Source of the DNA: a virus
Length of the DNA stretch: 64,000 nucleotides
IMG/VR virus record: IMGVR_UViG_3300042317_000390
Location: 1 to 64,000 of that record
Reading direction: 5' to 3' (one strand)
The notes beneath the pieces are model-generated. The model worked only from the letters and a program-made list of their open reading frames with translations. It was not told where the DNA came from and ran no database searches. Every line of letters starts with the position of its first letter. Position 1 is the stretch's first letter. The position numbers were made by a program, and so were the translations under genes. Shown here piece after piece: positions 1 to 8,067 of this stretch.

Positions 1-239
1 AATTGATCTTTGCCAAAGATATTGACGTGATGATTGAGTTCTTCATTGGATCCATAATAATCTAACCAGTCGGACTCGACCTTGAATTTCTTTTTCTTTC
101 CCTTTACTTGTTTAGTCTTAGAGAAATGAAAAAGCTTTTTACCGATATATCTTTTATTTGTGCGAAGATTGGTAATTATATAGACGAATCCAACATAATT
201 ACCAATATCTTCAAATATTTCACCTCTGTATATCCACAT
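1..239 (-). CDS. GIY-YIG-like nuclease, N-terminal part (runs off window)
   Basis: The frame opens at ATG 239 behind an AAGGAG ribosome site and reads MWIYRGEIFEDIGNYVGF, then VYIITNLRTNKRYIGKKLF. The VYIIT...RYIGKK block is the signature of the small GIY-YIG-like nuclease common in T4-like phages. The 3' part, with the remaining catalytic residues, lies outside the window. It overlaps the 3' end of the preceding gene by 20 bases, which is normal in this operon. The family is recognised from motif memory; whether it acts as a homing or repair nuclease cannot be told. Confidence 0.6.
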   Translation of the reverse strand, partial: MWIYRGEIFEDIGNYVGFVYIITNLRTNKRYIGKKLFHFSKTKQVKGKKKKFKVESDWLDYYGSNEELNHHVNIFGKDQ

Positions 240-450
240 CCCGAATCTCCTTCGGGATATTTATTCTACCAGCGGTTGTATTATTTTGCGCTCTTATATC
301 CTTATTATTCCAAGTCCAACATTCGCCAGTTTCGTCTTGAAAACAAACCCAATATAAATCTAGCTCAAATCCATAATCTATTAGAAAATGAGCCAACGCC
401 TTTCCTTTTGGAGTATACAAAGGCATGGGCGGATCTATACGAGTTATCAC
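220..450 (-). CDS. Conserved phage hypothetical protein
   Basis: Small protein with the blocks TRIDPP, TPKG, AHFLIDYG and CWTWNN that recur in many myovirus genomes; function unknown. I chose GTG at 450 because it overlaps the stop of the upstream gene as GTGA, the coupling used throughout this operon. A TTG at 489 would add 13 residues without homologous character. Confidence 0.65.
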   Translation of the reverse strand: MITRIDPPMPLYTPKGKALAHFLIDYGFELDLYWVCFQDETGECWTWNNKDIRAQNNTTAGRINIPKEIRDVDIQR

Positions 451-668
451 CAACCATCGCTCTCGTCTTGAGGATACATCTGAGACCAAACTTCATCAAA
501 CGCCTCATCTACCGATTCGTAAATATCAAATAGTTCTGCTCCATTATCCTCAAAGATAGGAATCAGTTCTCTATAGACATCACATCTTGATTCGTAATCA
601 GTAACGTTTGCTCTGATTACTGCAGCAATTTCCTCAAATATAGAAGTTCCGTTTGACCAACTTGCCAT
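447..668 (-). CDS. Small acidic hypothetical protein
   Basis: 73 aa, acidic, predicted mainly helical, no recognised domain. It lies in the operon downstream of the class II reductase and overlaps the next gene by four bases, suggesting coupled translation. Confidence 0.55.
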   Translation of the reverse strand: MASWSNGTSIFEEIAAVIRANVTDYESRCDVYRELIPIFEDNGAELFDIYESVDEAFDEVWSQMYPQDESDGW

Positions 669-671
669 TTA

Positions 672-1067
672 TTATTCCTTTTTCTTATTTTGTTGATATA
701 CTACTGATCCATAAATCTCCTCATAAGATAGACCATCTGGAATAGCATTTACTGCTGAACTTGGTCTACCAGACATCCAAGATGACCATTGTGCATTAGC
801 AGCACTAGACGCTGTTAATGGAACGGTTGAACAATATGTTTTTGATGGGCAACGTGAATTGCCGCAGACATAACCATACGCCTTACCAACTTCAAAGAAC
901 ATACCGCAAACAATACAAGTAGTTCCTACGTTTTGTTGTCTTAACCAATCTTGATGTGGTTGTTGGTAAGGATTGGTGGGAAGCCTTTCAGACTTCCCTT
1001 TGTTATATCCAGCTTCCCAACCGTTTTGATAACCGGCATCGTAACCGTTTTTCCAGTCGTCACTCAT
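672..1067 (-). CDS. Hypothetical protein with a possible zinc ribbon
   Basis: 131 aa. The N terminus is rich in Gly/Tyr/Asn/Lys (GYDAGYQNGWEAGYNKG). The middle has paired cysteines (CIVC near residue 51, then CGNSRC), which could bind zinc. The start ATG overlaps the reductase stop codon as ATGA. No named family recognised. Confidence 0.6.
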   Translation of the reverse strand: MSDDWKNGYDAGYQNGWEAGYNKGKSERLPTNPYQQPHQDWLRQQNVGTTCIVCGMFFEVGKAYGYVCGNSRCPSKTYCSTVPLTASSAANAQWSSWMSGRPSSAVNAIPDGLSYEEIYGSVVYQQNKKKE

Positions 1068-2965
1068 ATCTCACAGTTCCCTGCTGTACAAGCCAATGTC
1101 TGAACGCCCTCGACGTTATCATCCACTTCAACTAGAGCATCCCAATCAACTATTGTAGGAATATTTATAATAGTATTATCATATTCTTCCTTAGTGATTG
1201 TTTCATAAGGAGCTTGTCTATATGTACCACCATCATATGGAAGGAATGATACGCCAGACATTTCATCAAAATGATCATAGACCCAAGCACCGACTCGTGG
1301 CCACTCTGCCTCCGTTACGTTAATCGTAACAGAAGGTTTATGCTCACACCAATGACGCTGATACTTTAACCAAAGTTCTAGGTGATCGATAGCAGATACA
1401 CTCTCTCTAGTAATTGAAGACTCTGGTAGCTTCATAGGAAATGAAAATACAGTAGTAGAATGAGGCTTAGTAACGTCAGGCTCGTTAGGCACACCCGCAT
1501 CAATAAGATGTTTTGTAAGAGGATCTTTATTGTCACTTCTAACACGGCGAATGTAATAATGGTCGTGACCGGGATGAATACCAGAAGGACTAAGAACCAA
1601 TTGGCTGACGGTTCCAGAGGGCTTAACGCAGGTAATAGCAACTGACTGGTTAATTCCAAGCTTTTCGCTCCATTCCTTATTCGTGTCAATAGCAACCTGA
1701 CGAAGACGTTCTAGACGCTCAGGAAGTTCTGGATCTTTATAATCGTTCATTAGTGGGCAATCATAAATGCCTGTAAACGAAACACCTAGAAGCCTTTCTT
1801 CCTCTGTATTCTTCTGCCAAATCTTACGAAGATATGGGAAATGAGTCATAGTTGATTGAAACGTTCCCAATATTGTTGCGACTCTAATCTTTCTAGCAAG
1901 AGATTTCTCACTATCATCGCTTCGTATAACGACCTCTGTGAGGTTGCAAAACTGGTATGGTCGAAGGATAATCTCCGAACAGGGATTAGTTCCGAATTCA
2001 AACGATGGATCTCTTCTTCCACTTCTTTTAGCAACTTTTTGGCTTGCTTCTCTGGAAAAGATTCCACGTTCGCCCGACTTAGACTCATAGATGGAGAGCC
2101 ATTCTTGCATGAACTGTCCAACTTCTGGTTTTTCCGTATAGACTGCTGAATTATTTGATAAAGCTCTTTGTACATTTGCTTCCCACCATTGTCCTGCTTT
2201 AGCATGACGCATACGATCATCACTAAGATTAGATAGAGAAATCATAGCAGAACGGCGAACGCCACCAACTACAACAACTTCACCAATTTTACACATAATA
2301 TCATGGCACTCTAGTGAAGTTAGCTTACGACCATGAGCGTTCTTAAAGATACGAATAACAAACTTGAATAGATCGTTGAGTGGATCTGGTCCAGAAGAAC
2401 GACCACCAAATACCTTTAGTGGAGCACCAGCAGGGCGAAGCTGCGATAGATCCCACTTTGGAACTTCACCAGCGTAAAGCAAAGAGATAAGCATACGCAA
2501 TCCCTTTGACCAACCTTCCTTAGAATCACGAACTGTAATAAGAGTATCACAATCATAAAGATTCTCAGGTATCTCTGGTAGCTTATTAACATACTGACGC
2601 TCTACAGAGAAACCAACACCTGTGCCATTCATAAGAATACACATAGCCTCGTCGAATGCTTTAGGATCGTCAATCGGCAAATAAGAACAATTATAACCAG
2701 CAACGTTATCACGATCTAGCGCCTTACCAGCTGTCATAAGAGCACGCATAGAAGGCATTACTTCTAGATTATAAATTGCGTCAAATACTTCTTGCTTTAG
2801 CTTTTGATCAACCGTCCATCCCTGGCCTGTTGAAACTTTTGTGAACATATAATCCACATAACGCTGGACTGTTTCATTCCAGTGTTCACGACGATTCTTT
2901 TCTGGAAGGAATCTTGCGTAACGGGATTTATGAATATACTGCTGGTAAACTGTAAAGTCTGTCAT
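1064..2965 (-). CDS. nrdJ: Class II (adenosylcobalamin-dependent) ribonucleotide reductase
   Basis: 633 aa, the size of monomeric B12-dependent ribonucleoside-triphosphate reductases, which convert NTPs to dNTPs with a 5'-deoxyadenosyl radical. Visible landmarks: YNCSY with the substrate-side cysteine at residue 93; the active-site loop NPCSE at 327-331 (thiyl Cys329, Glu331); a partner Cys340 in the following CNL; and a C-terminal cysteine pair (Cys626, Cys631) in the swinging reductant tail. Being oxygen independent and B12 dependent, it needs cobalamin from the host or medium. It heads a run of coupled genes and works with ThyX at 3704 in DNA precursor supply. No obvious truncation. Confidence 0.95.
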   Translation of the reverse strand: MTDFTVYQQYIHKSRYARFLPEKNRREHWNETVQRYVDYMFTKVSTGQGWTVDQKLKQEVFDAIYNLEVMPSMRALMTAGKALDRDNVAGYNCSYLPIDDPKAFDEAMCILMNGTGVGFSVERQYVNKLPEIPENLYDCDTLITVRDSKEGWSKGLRMLISLLYAGEVPKWDLSQLRPAGAPLKVFGGRSSGPDPLNDLFKFVIRIFKNAHGRKLTSLECHDIMCKIGEVVVVGGVRRSAMISLSNLSDDRMRHAKAGQWWEANVQRALSNNSAVYTEKPEVGQFMQEWLSIYESKSGERGIFSREASQKVAKRSGRRDPSFEFGTNPCSEIILRPYQFCNLTEVVIRSDDSEKSLARKIRVATILGTFQSTMTHFPYLRKIWQKNTEEERLLGVSFTGIYDCPLMNDYKDPELPERLERLRQVAIDTNKEWSEKLGINQSVAITCVKPSGTVSQLVLSPSGIHPGHDHYYIRRVRSDNKDPLTKHLIDAGVPNEPDVTKPHSTTVFSFPMKLPESSITRESVSAIDHLELWLKYQRHWCEHKPSVTINVTEAEWPRVGAWVYDHFDEMSGVSFLPYDGGTYRQAPYETITKEEYDNTIINIPTIVDWDALVEVDDNVEGVQTLACTAGNCEI

Positions 2966-3060
2966 TTATTTTCCTCTTTGAACATAACGGTTTCTCTATA
3001 TATATTATAAATTTCTTTGAGTTTTTCATTGGGCGGAGGATATACTCGATACTTCATCAT
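2962..3060 (-). CDS. Short hypothetical protein upstream of nrdJ
   Basis: 32 codons beginning MMKYRVYPPPNEK. Its stop overlaps the nrdJ start as ATGA, which is the main evidence that it is translated. Ribosome site weak; function unknown. Confidence 0.4.
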   Translation of the reverse strand: MMKYRVYPPPNEKLKEIYNIYRETVMFKEENK

Positions 3061-3089
3061 AACCCAAATTGGTATTTGCTTTCCCAGTT

Positions 3090-3422
3090 TCAGTCTTGCT
3101 TTCCATCTTCTTTTGGAATCTCGCTTTCGCATTGCTTAGCCTTGTATATATATCTCTTCTTTTGTTCAACTGTCCACATAGGAGCGGCATATGGATTATG
3201 TTGATCAAAAAGTTCTAAGTATTCTTCTTCAGTTACTACACGGTGTGATAATATGTTCTCACCAACATGTTCTTGTGCTACTTCATCAAATTCTGTTTCT
3301 CCACCAGTAGTAAAATACATAACATCTTCTACAGCATAATCTGCTGGTTGGTTATCTTCAAGTTCTACAGCGTATATATGCCGGAACATAGAGACGGTTT
3401 CAACTAATACGATTTTAGGCAT
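3090..3422 (-). CDS. Conserved phage hypothetical protein
   Basis: 110 aa, acidic, beginning MPKIVLVETVSMFRH. ATG at 3422 chosen: it has GGAG 7 bases upstream and overlaps the stop of the upstream gene. No catalytic motif seen. Confidence 0.65.
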   Translation of the reverse strand: MPKIVLVETVSMFRHIYAVELEDNQPADYAVEDVMYFTTGGETEFDEVAQEHVGENILSHRVVTEEEYLELFDQHNPYAAPMWTVEQKKRYIYKAKQCESEIPKEDGKQD

Positions 3423-3570
3423 CAAGAATCTCCGTGATTTTCAAATATAAAGGTAACTCTGGATATAGATAACCAGAATATAGCTGTCTAATCTCTCTAC
3501 CCTCGAACCTGTTATTCACTCTGTGAACGGCTCTGGCGAATTTCTTAAAGTCGTATCTATCAAACAGCAT
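3415..3570 (-). CDS. Small basic hypothetical protein
   Basis: 51 aa starting MLFDRYDFKKFARAV. ATG 3570 is preferred because it overlaps the stop of the upstream small gene as TAATG; an upstream GTG at 3597 lies inside that gene. Function unknown. Confidence 0.5.
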   Translation of the reverse strand: MLFDRYDFKKFARAVHRVNNRFEGREIRQLYSGYLYPELPLYLKITEILDA

Positions 3571-3707
3571 TATAATCCAAACTTCTTTCTTGACCACGGT
3601 GCGTTATGAAAGCAGTCATGATATATCCACCATGTGCCATCATCAAGCGCCTGTATAGTCCTGATTGTTTCTCCATGGATATTGATCATGGTTACGATCC
3701 TATTCAT
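3570..3707 (-). CDS. Small hypothetical protein, coupled to thyX
   Basis: 45 aa, Trp/His rich (GTWWIYHDCFHNAPW). Starts as ATGA overlapping the thyX stop and ends as TAATG overlapping the next start. The two tight junctions are the evidence that this short frame is a gene. Confidence 0.55.
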   Translation of the reverse strand: MNRIVTMINIHGETIRTIQALDDGTWWIYHDCFHNAPWSRKKFGL

Positions 3708-4474
3708 GACCAGAACTTCCACCACCATGATTTAGGTTCTTGTTCTACAACAGAAGATCTATTCCTTGGAAGCCAGTGATCCTCAAATCTTGGCATGTTA
3801 GGATCTAGATCAGGATACCAATACTCTTTCAAAGATGGGAAGTGCATGAGGATTTCTTTCTGTGCTGCTAGAGCAACCTGACGGTGTTCTTTCTGTGTGC
3901 CTTCTTCTGCTCTAACATCAATATAGTGGATAAATGACCTCAACGATCCACTCATATACATTTTAGTCTCAATGAGTCCTTCTGGTAATACTGATCTAGC
4001 GACTTCTTTGGCAATGCCCATGTCAATAGCAAGTTTATATCCTTTTTCAGCGGCACTTCTGATAAGATTTTGCTGCATCTTCCATTGATAATGAACATCG
4101 TCATCATCAGTCTCAATACTATTCTGACGGTTTTTATGATCTTGAAGTCTTGCTTCCCTTGTAACAAAATTCATATCTTGCGTGGGGTCTGCATACCTTT
4201 GTGAGAACTCTTGAAAAGTGAATGAACGGTGTCGAAGAATCTGTCTACCGATATCTCTTGTGGTTGTAATCTCTAACGTAAGGAAGCAATGTTCCATAGG
4301 ACTCCAATGTTTATGCTCAATAAGATATTTCATAAGTTTTGGTGCAGTCATCATATTCAACTGATTTGATGGATTGCTTACACGGGCAACATAAACAATA
4401 TATTCCTCTGGCGTCATACCAGGATAATCTTCTACCATAGGTTTAGTGATTCCAACAATCTTCACATTACTCAT
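3704..4474 (-). CDS. thyX: FAD-dependent thymidylate synthase ThyX
   Basis: 256 aa. ThyX makes dTMP from dUMP using methylenetetrahydrofolate, NADPH and FAD. The ThyX signature RHRxxSxxxxSxR appears at residues 81-93 as RHRSFTFQEFSQR, with Thr in place of the first Ser. The flanking blocks ARVSNPSNQ and HKHWSPMEH are typical of the phage branch. Downstream of, and ATGA-coupled to, an HNH nuclease gene; a truncated second thyX N terminus lies at 6238-6447. Confidence 0.95.
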   Translation of the reverse strand: MSNVKIVGITKPMVEDYPGMTPEEYIVYVARVSNPSNQLNMMTAPKLMKYLIEHKHWSPMEHCFLTLEITTTRDIGRQILRHRSFTFQEFSQRYADPTQDMNFVTREARLQDHKNRQNSIETDDDDVHYQWKMQQNLIRSAAEKGYKLAIDMGIAKEVARSVLPEGLIETKMYMSGSLRSFIHYIDVRAEEGTQKEHRQVALAAQKEILMHFPSLKEYWYPDLDPNMPRFEDHWLPRNRSSVVEQEPKSWWWKFWS

Positions 4475-5154
4475 TTTCTCTTCCTTCTAGTCATTCCTTT
4501 AGAGAACCCCTCTGGTATTTCGGCATCTATACTTAGAAAGATATTCTTATCTCCATCAGTATAGCATACTCTGCCTTTAGTATTACCATCGGAGTTTTCA
4601 AACTTCTGTTTCATCTTTTGTCTTATCTTGTCCTTACGTTCTTCGTTTTTTTCATCGGAAAGGTTGAACATAGGATTATATATCTTACATCTTTCGCTTC
4701 TATCCGATCGTTCCTCGTCGGTCAAGTTCAAAACTTTACCTTTACCTGCCGCACTTATTGAGTCTTTTATCTGTTGTGCTTTATCTTCACCATATAATTC
4801 TTCATAGGTTTTACCAGTCATAGACTTGTTTCGTTCAATAACTGCTATTCTGTTCTTTTCTCTGGATTTCTCTAACTGGAACGGATGCCTACCATCTTTT
4901 GAAAGTTCTAATTGAGTCTTACTAGAGATTTCCGATCTTTGTTCTGTTGTTAGAGAGATATGACCTGTAACAGACATGGCCCAACAGGCACCATAATCTC
5001 CTTGCGAGTAGTGAATATCATAGTGTTCTTTTGCCGAAACACATTGAAGATTGTCTATGTGATTATTGGAATGATTACCGTCAATATGATGTATATGATA
5101 ACCCTTCGGTATTGGACCGAAATGTTGCTCGTATAGACGGCGATAAATAGACAT
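4471..5154 (-). CDS. Free-standing HNH endonuclease
   Basis: 227 aa from ATG 5154. The HNH core is HIHHIDGNHSNNHIDNLQ followed by YDIHYSQGDYGACW; the C-terminal half is Lys/Glu rich with short repeats typical of phage homing nucleases. ATG 5154 has AGGAG 7 bases upstream and gives the N terminus MSIYRRLYEQ, matching MRIYRRIYEQ of the second HNH gene at 22392. The same frame stays open to ATG 5241, adding 29 residues. A late-promoter-like CTAAATAG lies about 60 bases upstream. It probably cleaves cognate DNA to spread itself; the neighbouring thyX is a natural homing site. Confidence 0.85.
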   Translation of the reverse strand: MSIYRRLYEQHFGPIPKGYHIHHIDGNHSNNHIDNLQCVSAKEHYDIHYSQGDYGACWAMSVTGHISLTTEQRSEISSKTQLELSKDGRHPFQLEKSREKNRIAVIERNKSMTGKTYEELYGEDKAQQIKDSISAAGKGKVLNLTDEERSDRSERCKIYNPMFNLSDEKNEERKDKIRQKMKQKFENSDGNTKGRVCYTDGDKNIFLSIDAEIPEGFSKGMTRRKRK

Positions 5155-5212
5155 GCTGGCACTCCTAAACAGTGTTAGAGTAGGCGGGACTGGTACTCCG
5201 TGGCCTACAACT

Positions 5213-5220
5213 CTATTTAG
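5213..5220 (-). promoter_or_regulatory. Late-type promoter motif for the HNH gene
   Basis: CTAAATAG on the minus strand, about 60 bases before ATG 5154. Its spacing matches the TATAAATA before the second HNH gene. T4-like late promoters consist essentially of this -10 octamer. Confidence 0.4.
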
Positions 5221-5233
5221 TAAATCAGCACTT

Positions 5234-5431
5234 TCAGTCATCTTGTTTCCTTCCTTTCCAAAAAAGATATATCTCATCGGAAATTACGGTGTCCATACCC
5301 CAAACATCTACTTCTGCTTTTATAGATTTTGGTAGTTGAGAAGTGTAGATTTCCATAAGTTCTTCATCGGTTCTCAATTTACCATCACATTCATAAAGAA
5401 TGTCATGTAACCGTTCTACATCAATGCTCAT
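5234..5431 (-). CDS. Small acidic hypothetical protein
   Basis: 65 aa, start ATG 5431 overlapping the upstream stop as ATGA. Begins MSIDVERLHDILYECDG. No domain recognised. Confidence 0.55.
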   Translation of the reverse strand: MSIDVERLHDILYECDGKLRTDEELMEIYTSQLPKSIKAEVDVWGMDTVISDEIYLFWKGRKQDD

Positions 5432-5703
5432 TGATCCATCCACCATGTTATCTTAGGATTAGTCGTTTCGTATTCTTCTACGATTTCATCAAGAGTCCAT
5501 ATACGGTATGGAGTCGTGAAATTATCCAACCAAGCACTAAATCTATTCCAATCATCACCTTTCATCATAGGAAGGCCAATTTCGGTATATTCAGGAACAT
5601 CGCCTGAAACATCAATACGACCAGTAGACCAATCATTACCATTTTCTTCTATCCATTTAGTATTGATTGGACCCATCCAGTTTGTTGAGTAATGTATAGT
5701 CAT
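5428..5703 (-). CDS. Conserved phage hypothetical protein
   Basis: 91 aa. The N-terminal block MTIHYSTNWMGPINTKW followed by a Trp-rich acidic C terminus recurs in many phages of Gram-negative hosts; function unknown. ATG 5703 shares a base with the upstream stop (TGATG). Confidence 0.65.
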   Translation of the reverse strand: MTIHYSTNWMGPINTKWIEENGNDWSTGRIDVSGDVPEYTEIGLPMMKGDDWNRFSAWLDNFTTPYRIWTLDEIVEEYETTNPKITWWMDQ

Positions 5704-5894
5704 CACTTTTCCATCTTTTCATACATCTTCTTATAGATATCATATTCATCTACATGGACATACTCTTCCATACCATTATCTCTAACCTGTACCATTTTGT
5801 ATTCTGTAAGGTCGACAGACGATTTCTTTGTCATTTCGACATGAATTTTACCTCGATTATCTGTCATATGTCTTATTACAATAAAATCACTCAT
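5703..5894 (-). CDS. Small hypothetical protein, paralogue of 7719-8024
   Basis: 63 aa. The pattern IVIRH...DLTEYKMV...EEYVHVDEYDIY parallels YVMIRRK...DLTDYRCI...EEWVHKDEYEHF of the gene at 7719, so the two look like a duplicated family. Function unknown. Confidence 0.6.
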   Translation of the reverse strand: MSDFIVIRHMTDNRGKIHVEMTKKSSVDLTEYKMVQVRDNGMEEYVHVDEYDIYKKMYEKMEK

Positions 5895-6097
5895 TATTCT
5901 TCCCTTCTATACACAATCTTTTTTGCTAGTATTTCATCACCGCATTTCACACAGATTTCACCGCTGCCAGGTCCACCCATACCATCAATCGTTTCACCAC
6001 AAAGAGAACACGACCATATAGCAGCAGTTACAAAGGTGTTAGGATTGTATGGAATAGTTCGTTTCACTAGTTCATAATAAACGGTATCGTTAGACAT
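5894..6097 (-). CDS. Zinc-ribbon hypothetical protein
   Basis: 67 aa. Two CxxC knuckles (CSLC and CVKC) separated by a Gly-rich turn (DGMGGPGSGE) suggest one structural zinc. ATG 6097 shares a base with the upstream TGA. Possibly nucleic acid binding; target unknown. Confidence 0.6.
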   Translation of the reverse strand: MSNDTVYYELVKRTIPYNPNTFVTAAIWSCSLCGETIDGMGGPGSGEICVKCGDEILAKKIVYRREE

Positions 6098-6237
6098 CAC
6101 CTATTCCTTCTCTTATACAAGATTTCCGCCACAACAAAGGAATCCATACCAGGAAAGTATCCTTTTTCCTGGAGATATTCAGCCTGTCTAATATACATCA
6201 TCTGTTCTCGGAAGTCAAGTTCTTTCCAGGATTTCAT
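6097..6237 (-). CDS. Small hypothetical protein
   Basis: 46 aa (MKSWKELDFREQMMYIRQ...). It starts immediately after the stop of the thyX fragment (TAGATG) and ends overlapping the next start, so it appears to be translated. Function unknown. Confidence 0.5.
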   Translation of the reverse strand: MKSWKELDFREQMMYIRQAEYLQEKGYFPGMDSFVVAEILYKRRNR

Positions 6238-6447
6238 CTATGGCGACCAGTGCTTATGATCGATTAGATACTTTAGGAGTTTTGGTGCAGTGAGGGTGTT
6301 GTATTGATTACCGGGATTAGAAACACGGGCAGTATAGGCAATGAACTCTTCGGCGTTCATTGGACGAGTGTTAACGTCACCATATTTTCCATCTGTCTCG
6401 ATTTTCATAATTGACTGTGTTACTGCAATAATCTTAGCGTTGTTCAT
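6238..6447 (-). pseudogene. Truncated second thyX (N-terminal 69 residues only)
   Basis: The segment EEFIAYTARVSNPGNQYNT followed by APKLLKYLIDHKHWSP aligns with residues 23-59 of the intact ThyX at 3704 (EEYIVYVARVSNPSNQLNM, APKLMKYLIEHKHWSP). The frame stops with TAG directly after HWSP, before the RHR signature and all FAD/dUMP residues. It differs at many positions from the intact copy, so it is not a fresh duplication. It keeps an ATGA junction with its upstream neighbour and may still be translated. Either a remnant of an older thyX or a retained short paralogue. Confidence 0.75.
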
Positions 6448-6680
6448 TTGTTACTCTTTCCATTATTAAACGATTCTTTTTCAACAATCCATAACTTCTT
6501 CTGCTCATAGTTATGATAATATTCTAGGACATGATCTATAGCAGCCAGAAACTCGACATCAACCCATTTCTCTCCACCTTCGTCCGGAAGAGGATCAGCA
6601 TTGAGACGATACGCCTCCTTTAGAGAAGCAATGACAATAGCATCAGTTTGGTCATGGTCTAGTTCAATATTGTATTTCAT
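6444..6680 (-). CDS. Small hypothetical protein, family with 58342 and 59800 genes
   Basis: 78 aa from ATG 6680. The pattern LDHDQTDAIVIASLKEAYRLN followed by AIDHVLEYYHNYEQKKLW matches EEYQIDTMVVYSLKEAYRLN and SVDHVLEYYLNFDERRIW of the gene at 58342, and more weakly the gene at 59800. Three copies in one window indicate a phage gene family. Function unknown. Confidence 0.65.
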   Translation of the reverse strand: MKYNIELDHDQTDAIVIASLKEAYRLNADPLPDEGGEKWVDVEFLAAIDHVLEYYHNYEQKKLWIVEKESFNNGKSNK

Positions 6681-6688
6681 TATCTTTC

Positions 6689-6787
6689 TCACCAGTTCTC
6701 TGTCACAAACTGTTTGTCCCAACAATGAGCATATCGATCATTGTGAAACACTAGAACTATCCCGTCATACATGAAGCAGTAGTTCAT
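6689..6787 (-). CDS. Very short hypothetical protein
   Basis: 32 codons (MNYCFMYDGIVLVFHN...). The start overlaps the upstream stop as TGATG and the end lies 9 bases before the next start. Supported only by position. Confidence 0.4.
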   Translation of the reverse strand: MNYCFMYDGIVLVFHNDRYAHCWDKQFVTENW

Positions 6788-7065
6788 CACTCACCTTTTG
6801 GTTCTGGGAACATTTCTTTCGCTTGTTCGTAAGCCTTATCTACCAGATGATTTTTTTCTATAACATAGTTACTTGCTACATACCAAAGTTGTTTTTCAAC
6901 AATGATCTTACCGTTCTTTATTAGCTTCTCAGGAATAGCCGAAGAACTGCAACTATGTCTCCAAGCGCTTTCTGCTTGGATAAGAATATCATACCAGTTG
7001 TATGATGGTGGAACGTTCTCTGCTCTACCATTCGAAAGAATAATCACATATACATCGTCAGTCAT
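6787..7065 (-). CDS. Hypothetical protein
   Basis: 92 aa from ATG 7065 with GGAGGAG upstream. The N terminus MTDDVYVIILSNGRAENVPP resembles small phage proteins with a beta-rich start. No domain named. Confidence 0.6.
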   Translation of the reverse strand: MTDDVYVIILSNGRAENVPPSYNWYDILIQAESAWRHSCSSSAIPEKLIKNGKIIVEKQLWYVASNYVIEKNHLVDKAYEQAKEMFPEPKGE

Positions 7066-7108
7066 TTCTATCTCCTCCACGTTGACCTCCTCTATATTTG
7101 TCTGGCCA

Positions 7109-7468
7109 TCAGAAAATATCCTTTACGTCTTTGAGACCCTCAAGGTATTCATCAAATATCTTTACCATATCTTCCTTAACCAACTCTCGGCACTTCTTTA
7201 TGATAAGAAGATATTCATTTTGAACCTTATCATGCGAGAGTTCAACATAGTCCGTAGCAATGAAATTGACTAGTTGTTCATACTTACGAAGACGCTCGAT
7301 TTCATCAGCGGCTTCTATCTGTTTATCTTTCAGATATTGGCAGTCCTCAATCATGGCCGATATGACCTTTCGCTGACGGTCTATTTCGACGGCAGCTTCT
7401 TCCATCATAGGGAGCCAGCCATCCAAGATTGATAGGCTTCTTAGCCGCTCGACAATATCTTCACTCAT
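7109..7468 (-). CDS. Coiled-coil hypothetical protein
   Basis: 119 aa from ATG 7468 (ATGA overlap with the upstream gene). Helical, heptad-rich middle. The C-terminal block YEQLVNFIATDYVELSHDK is shared with the coiled-coil protein at 56631 (YMKLVRYIANDYHELSHDK), showing a common C-terminal module. Function unknown. Confidence 0.6.
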   Translation of the reverse strand: MSEDIVERLRSLSILDGWLPMMEEAAVEIDRQRKVISAMIEDCQYLKDKQIEAADEIERLRKYEQLVNFIATDYVELSHDKVQNEYLLIIKKCRELVKEDMVKIFDEYLEGLKDVKDIF

Positions 7469-7719
7469 TCCAAGAAACTCCCTATGTCTGGCGTTACCAA
7501 ATCTAAACAAGGAACATAGAACTTCGCATACGTCTTATCTACATATCCTATAACTTTAGGTTCTATACCTCTTCTCCACCCGATCCACTCGTCTGCGGAA
7601 GTATTATAGTATATCGCTTTGTAAAAACAATCATTCATTTCGTTATTGAAATAGTATGTGTAATAGTATCCAGATCGGTTAGGTTTGGCATCAGGATACT
7701 TACTCCACGTATAGGTCAT
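7465..7719 (-). CDS. Hypothetical protein, Tyr/Trp rich
   Basis: 84 aa. The pattern YPDAKPNRSGYYYTYYFN then KAIYYN...WIGWRRG resembles small phage proteins of the DUF551 type (a W-x-P...SG-Y start), but the match is weak. Confidence 0.5.
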   Translation of the reverse strand: MTYTWSKYPDAKPNRSGYYYTYYFNNEMNDCFYKAIYYNTSADEWIGWRRGIEPKVIGYVDKTYAKFYVPCLDLVTPDIGSFLE

Positions 7720-8024
7720 CAGTCTTTCGCCTTCATCCTCAAGAAAGTGGTGACAGCCTTTTCTTCACACGGTTCACTTATATATGATAGTATCGCACCA
7801 TGCCTCATCATCAGACCATTGAATTTGCGATACTCTTCATAGAAATGCTCGTATTCATCTTTATGAACCCATTCCTCTGTGGTCTCTGAAAACATTCGGA
7901 TACACCTATAATCTGTCAGGTCAAGTTTTTCGTTATTCTTAGCGAATGTTAACTCTGCCATATCCGAATCTTCACACTTTCGCCTTATCATAACATACTC
8001 CGATTCTGCTTTATTCTTGGTCAT
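7719..8024 (-). CDS. Hypothetical protein, paralogue of 5703-5894
   Basis: 101 aa from ATG 8024, which has AAGGAG 9 bases upstream; the longer frame from 8075 would overlap the upstream gene. See the 5703 gene for shared blocks. An extra helical C terminus of about 45 residues is present only here. Confidence 0.6.
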   Translation of the reverse strand: MTKNKAESEYVMIRRKCEDSDMAELTFAKNNEKLDLTDYRCIRMFSETTEEWVHKDEYEHFYEEYRKFNGLMMRHGAILSYISEPCEEKAVTTFLRMKAKD

Positions 8025-8067
8025 GTGTAGGCTCCTTTCCACTAAAAATATACACAATGCTTCGTCA

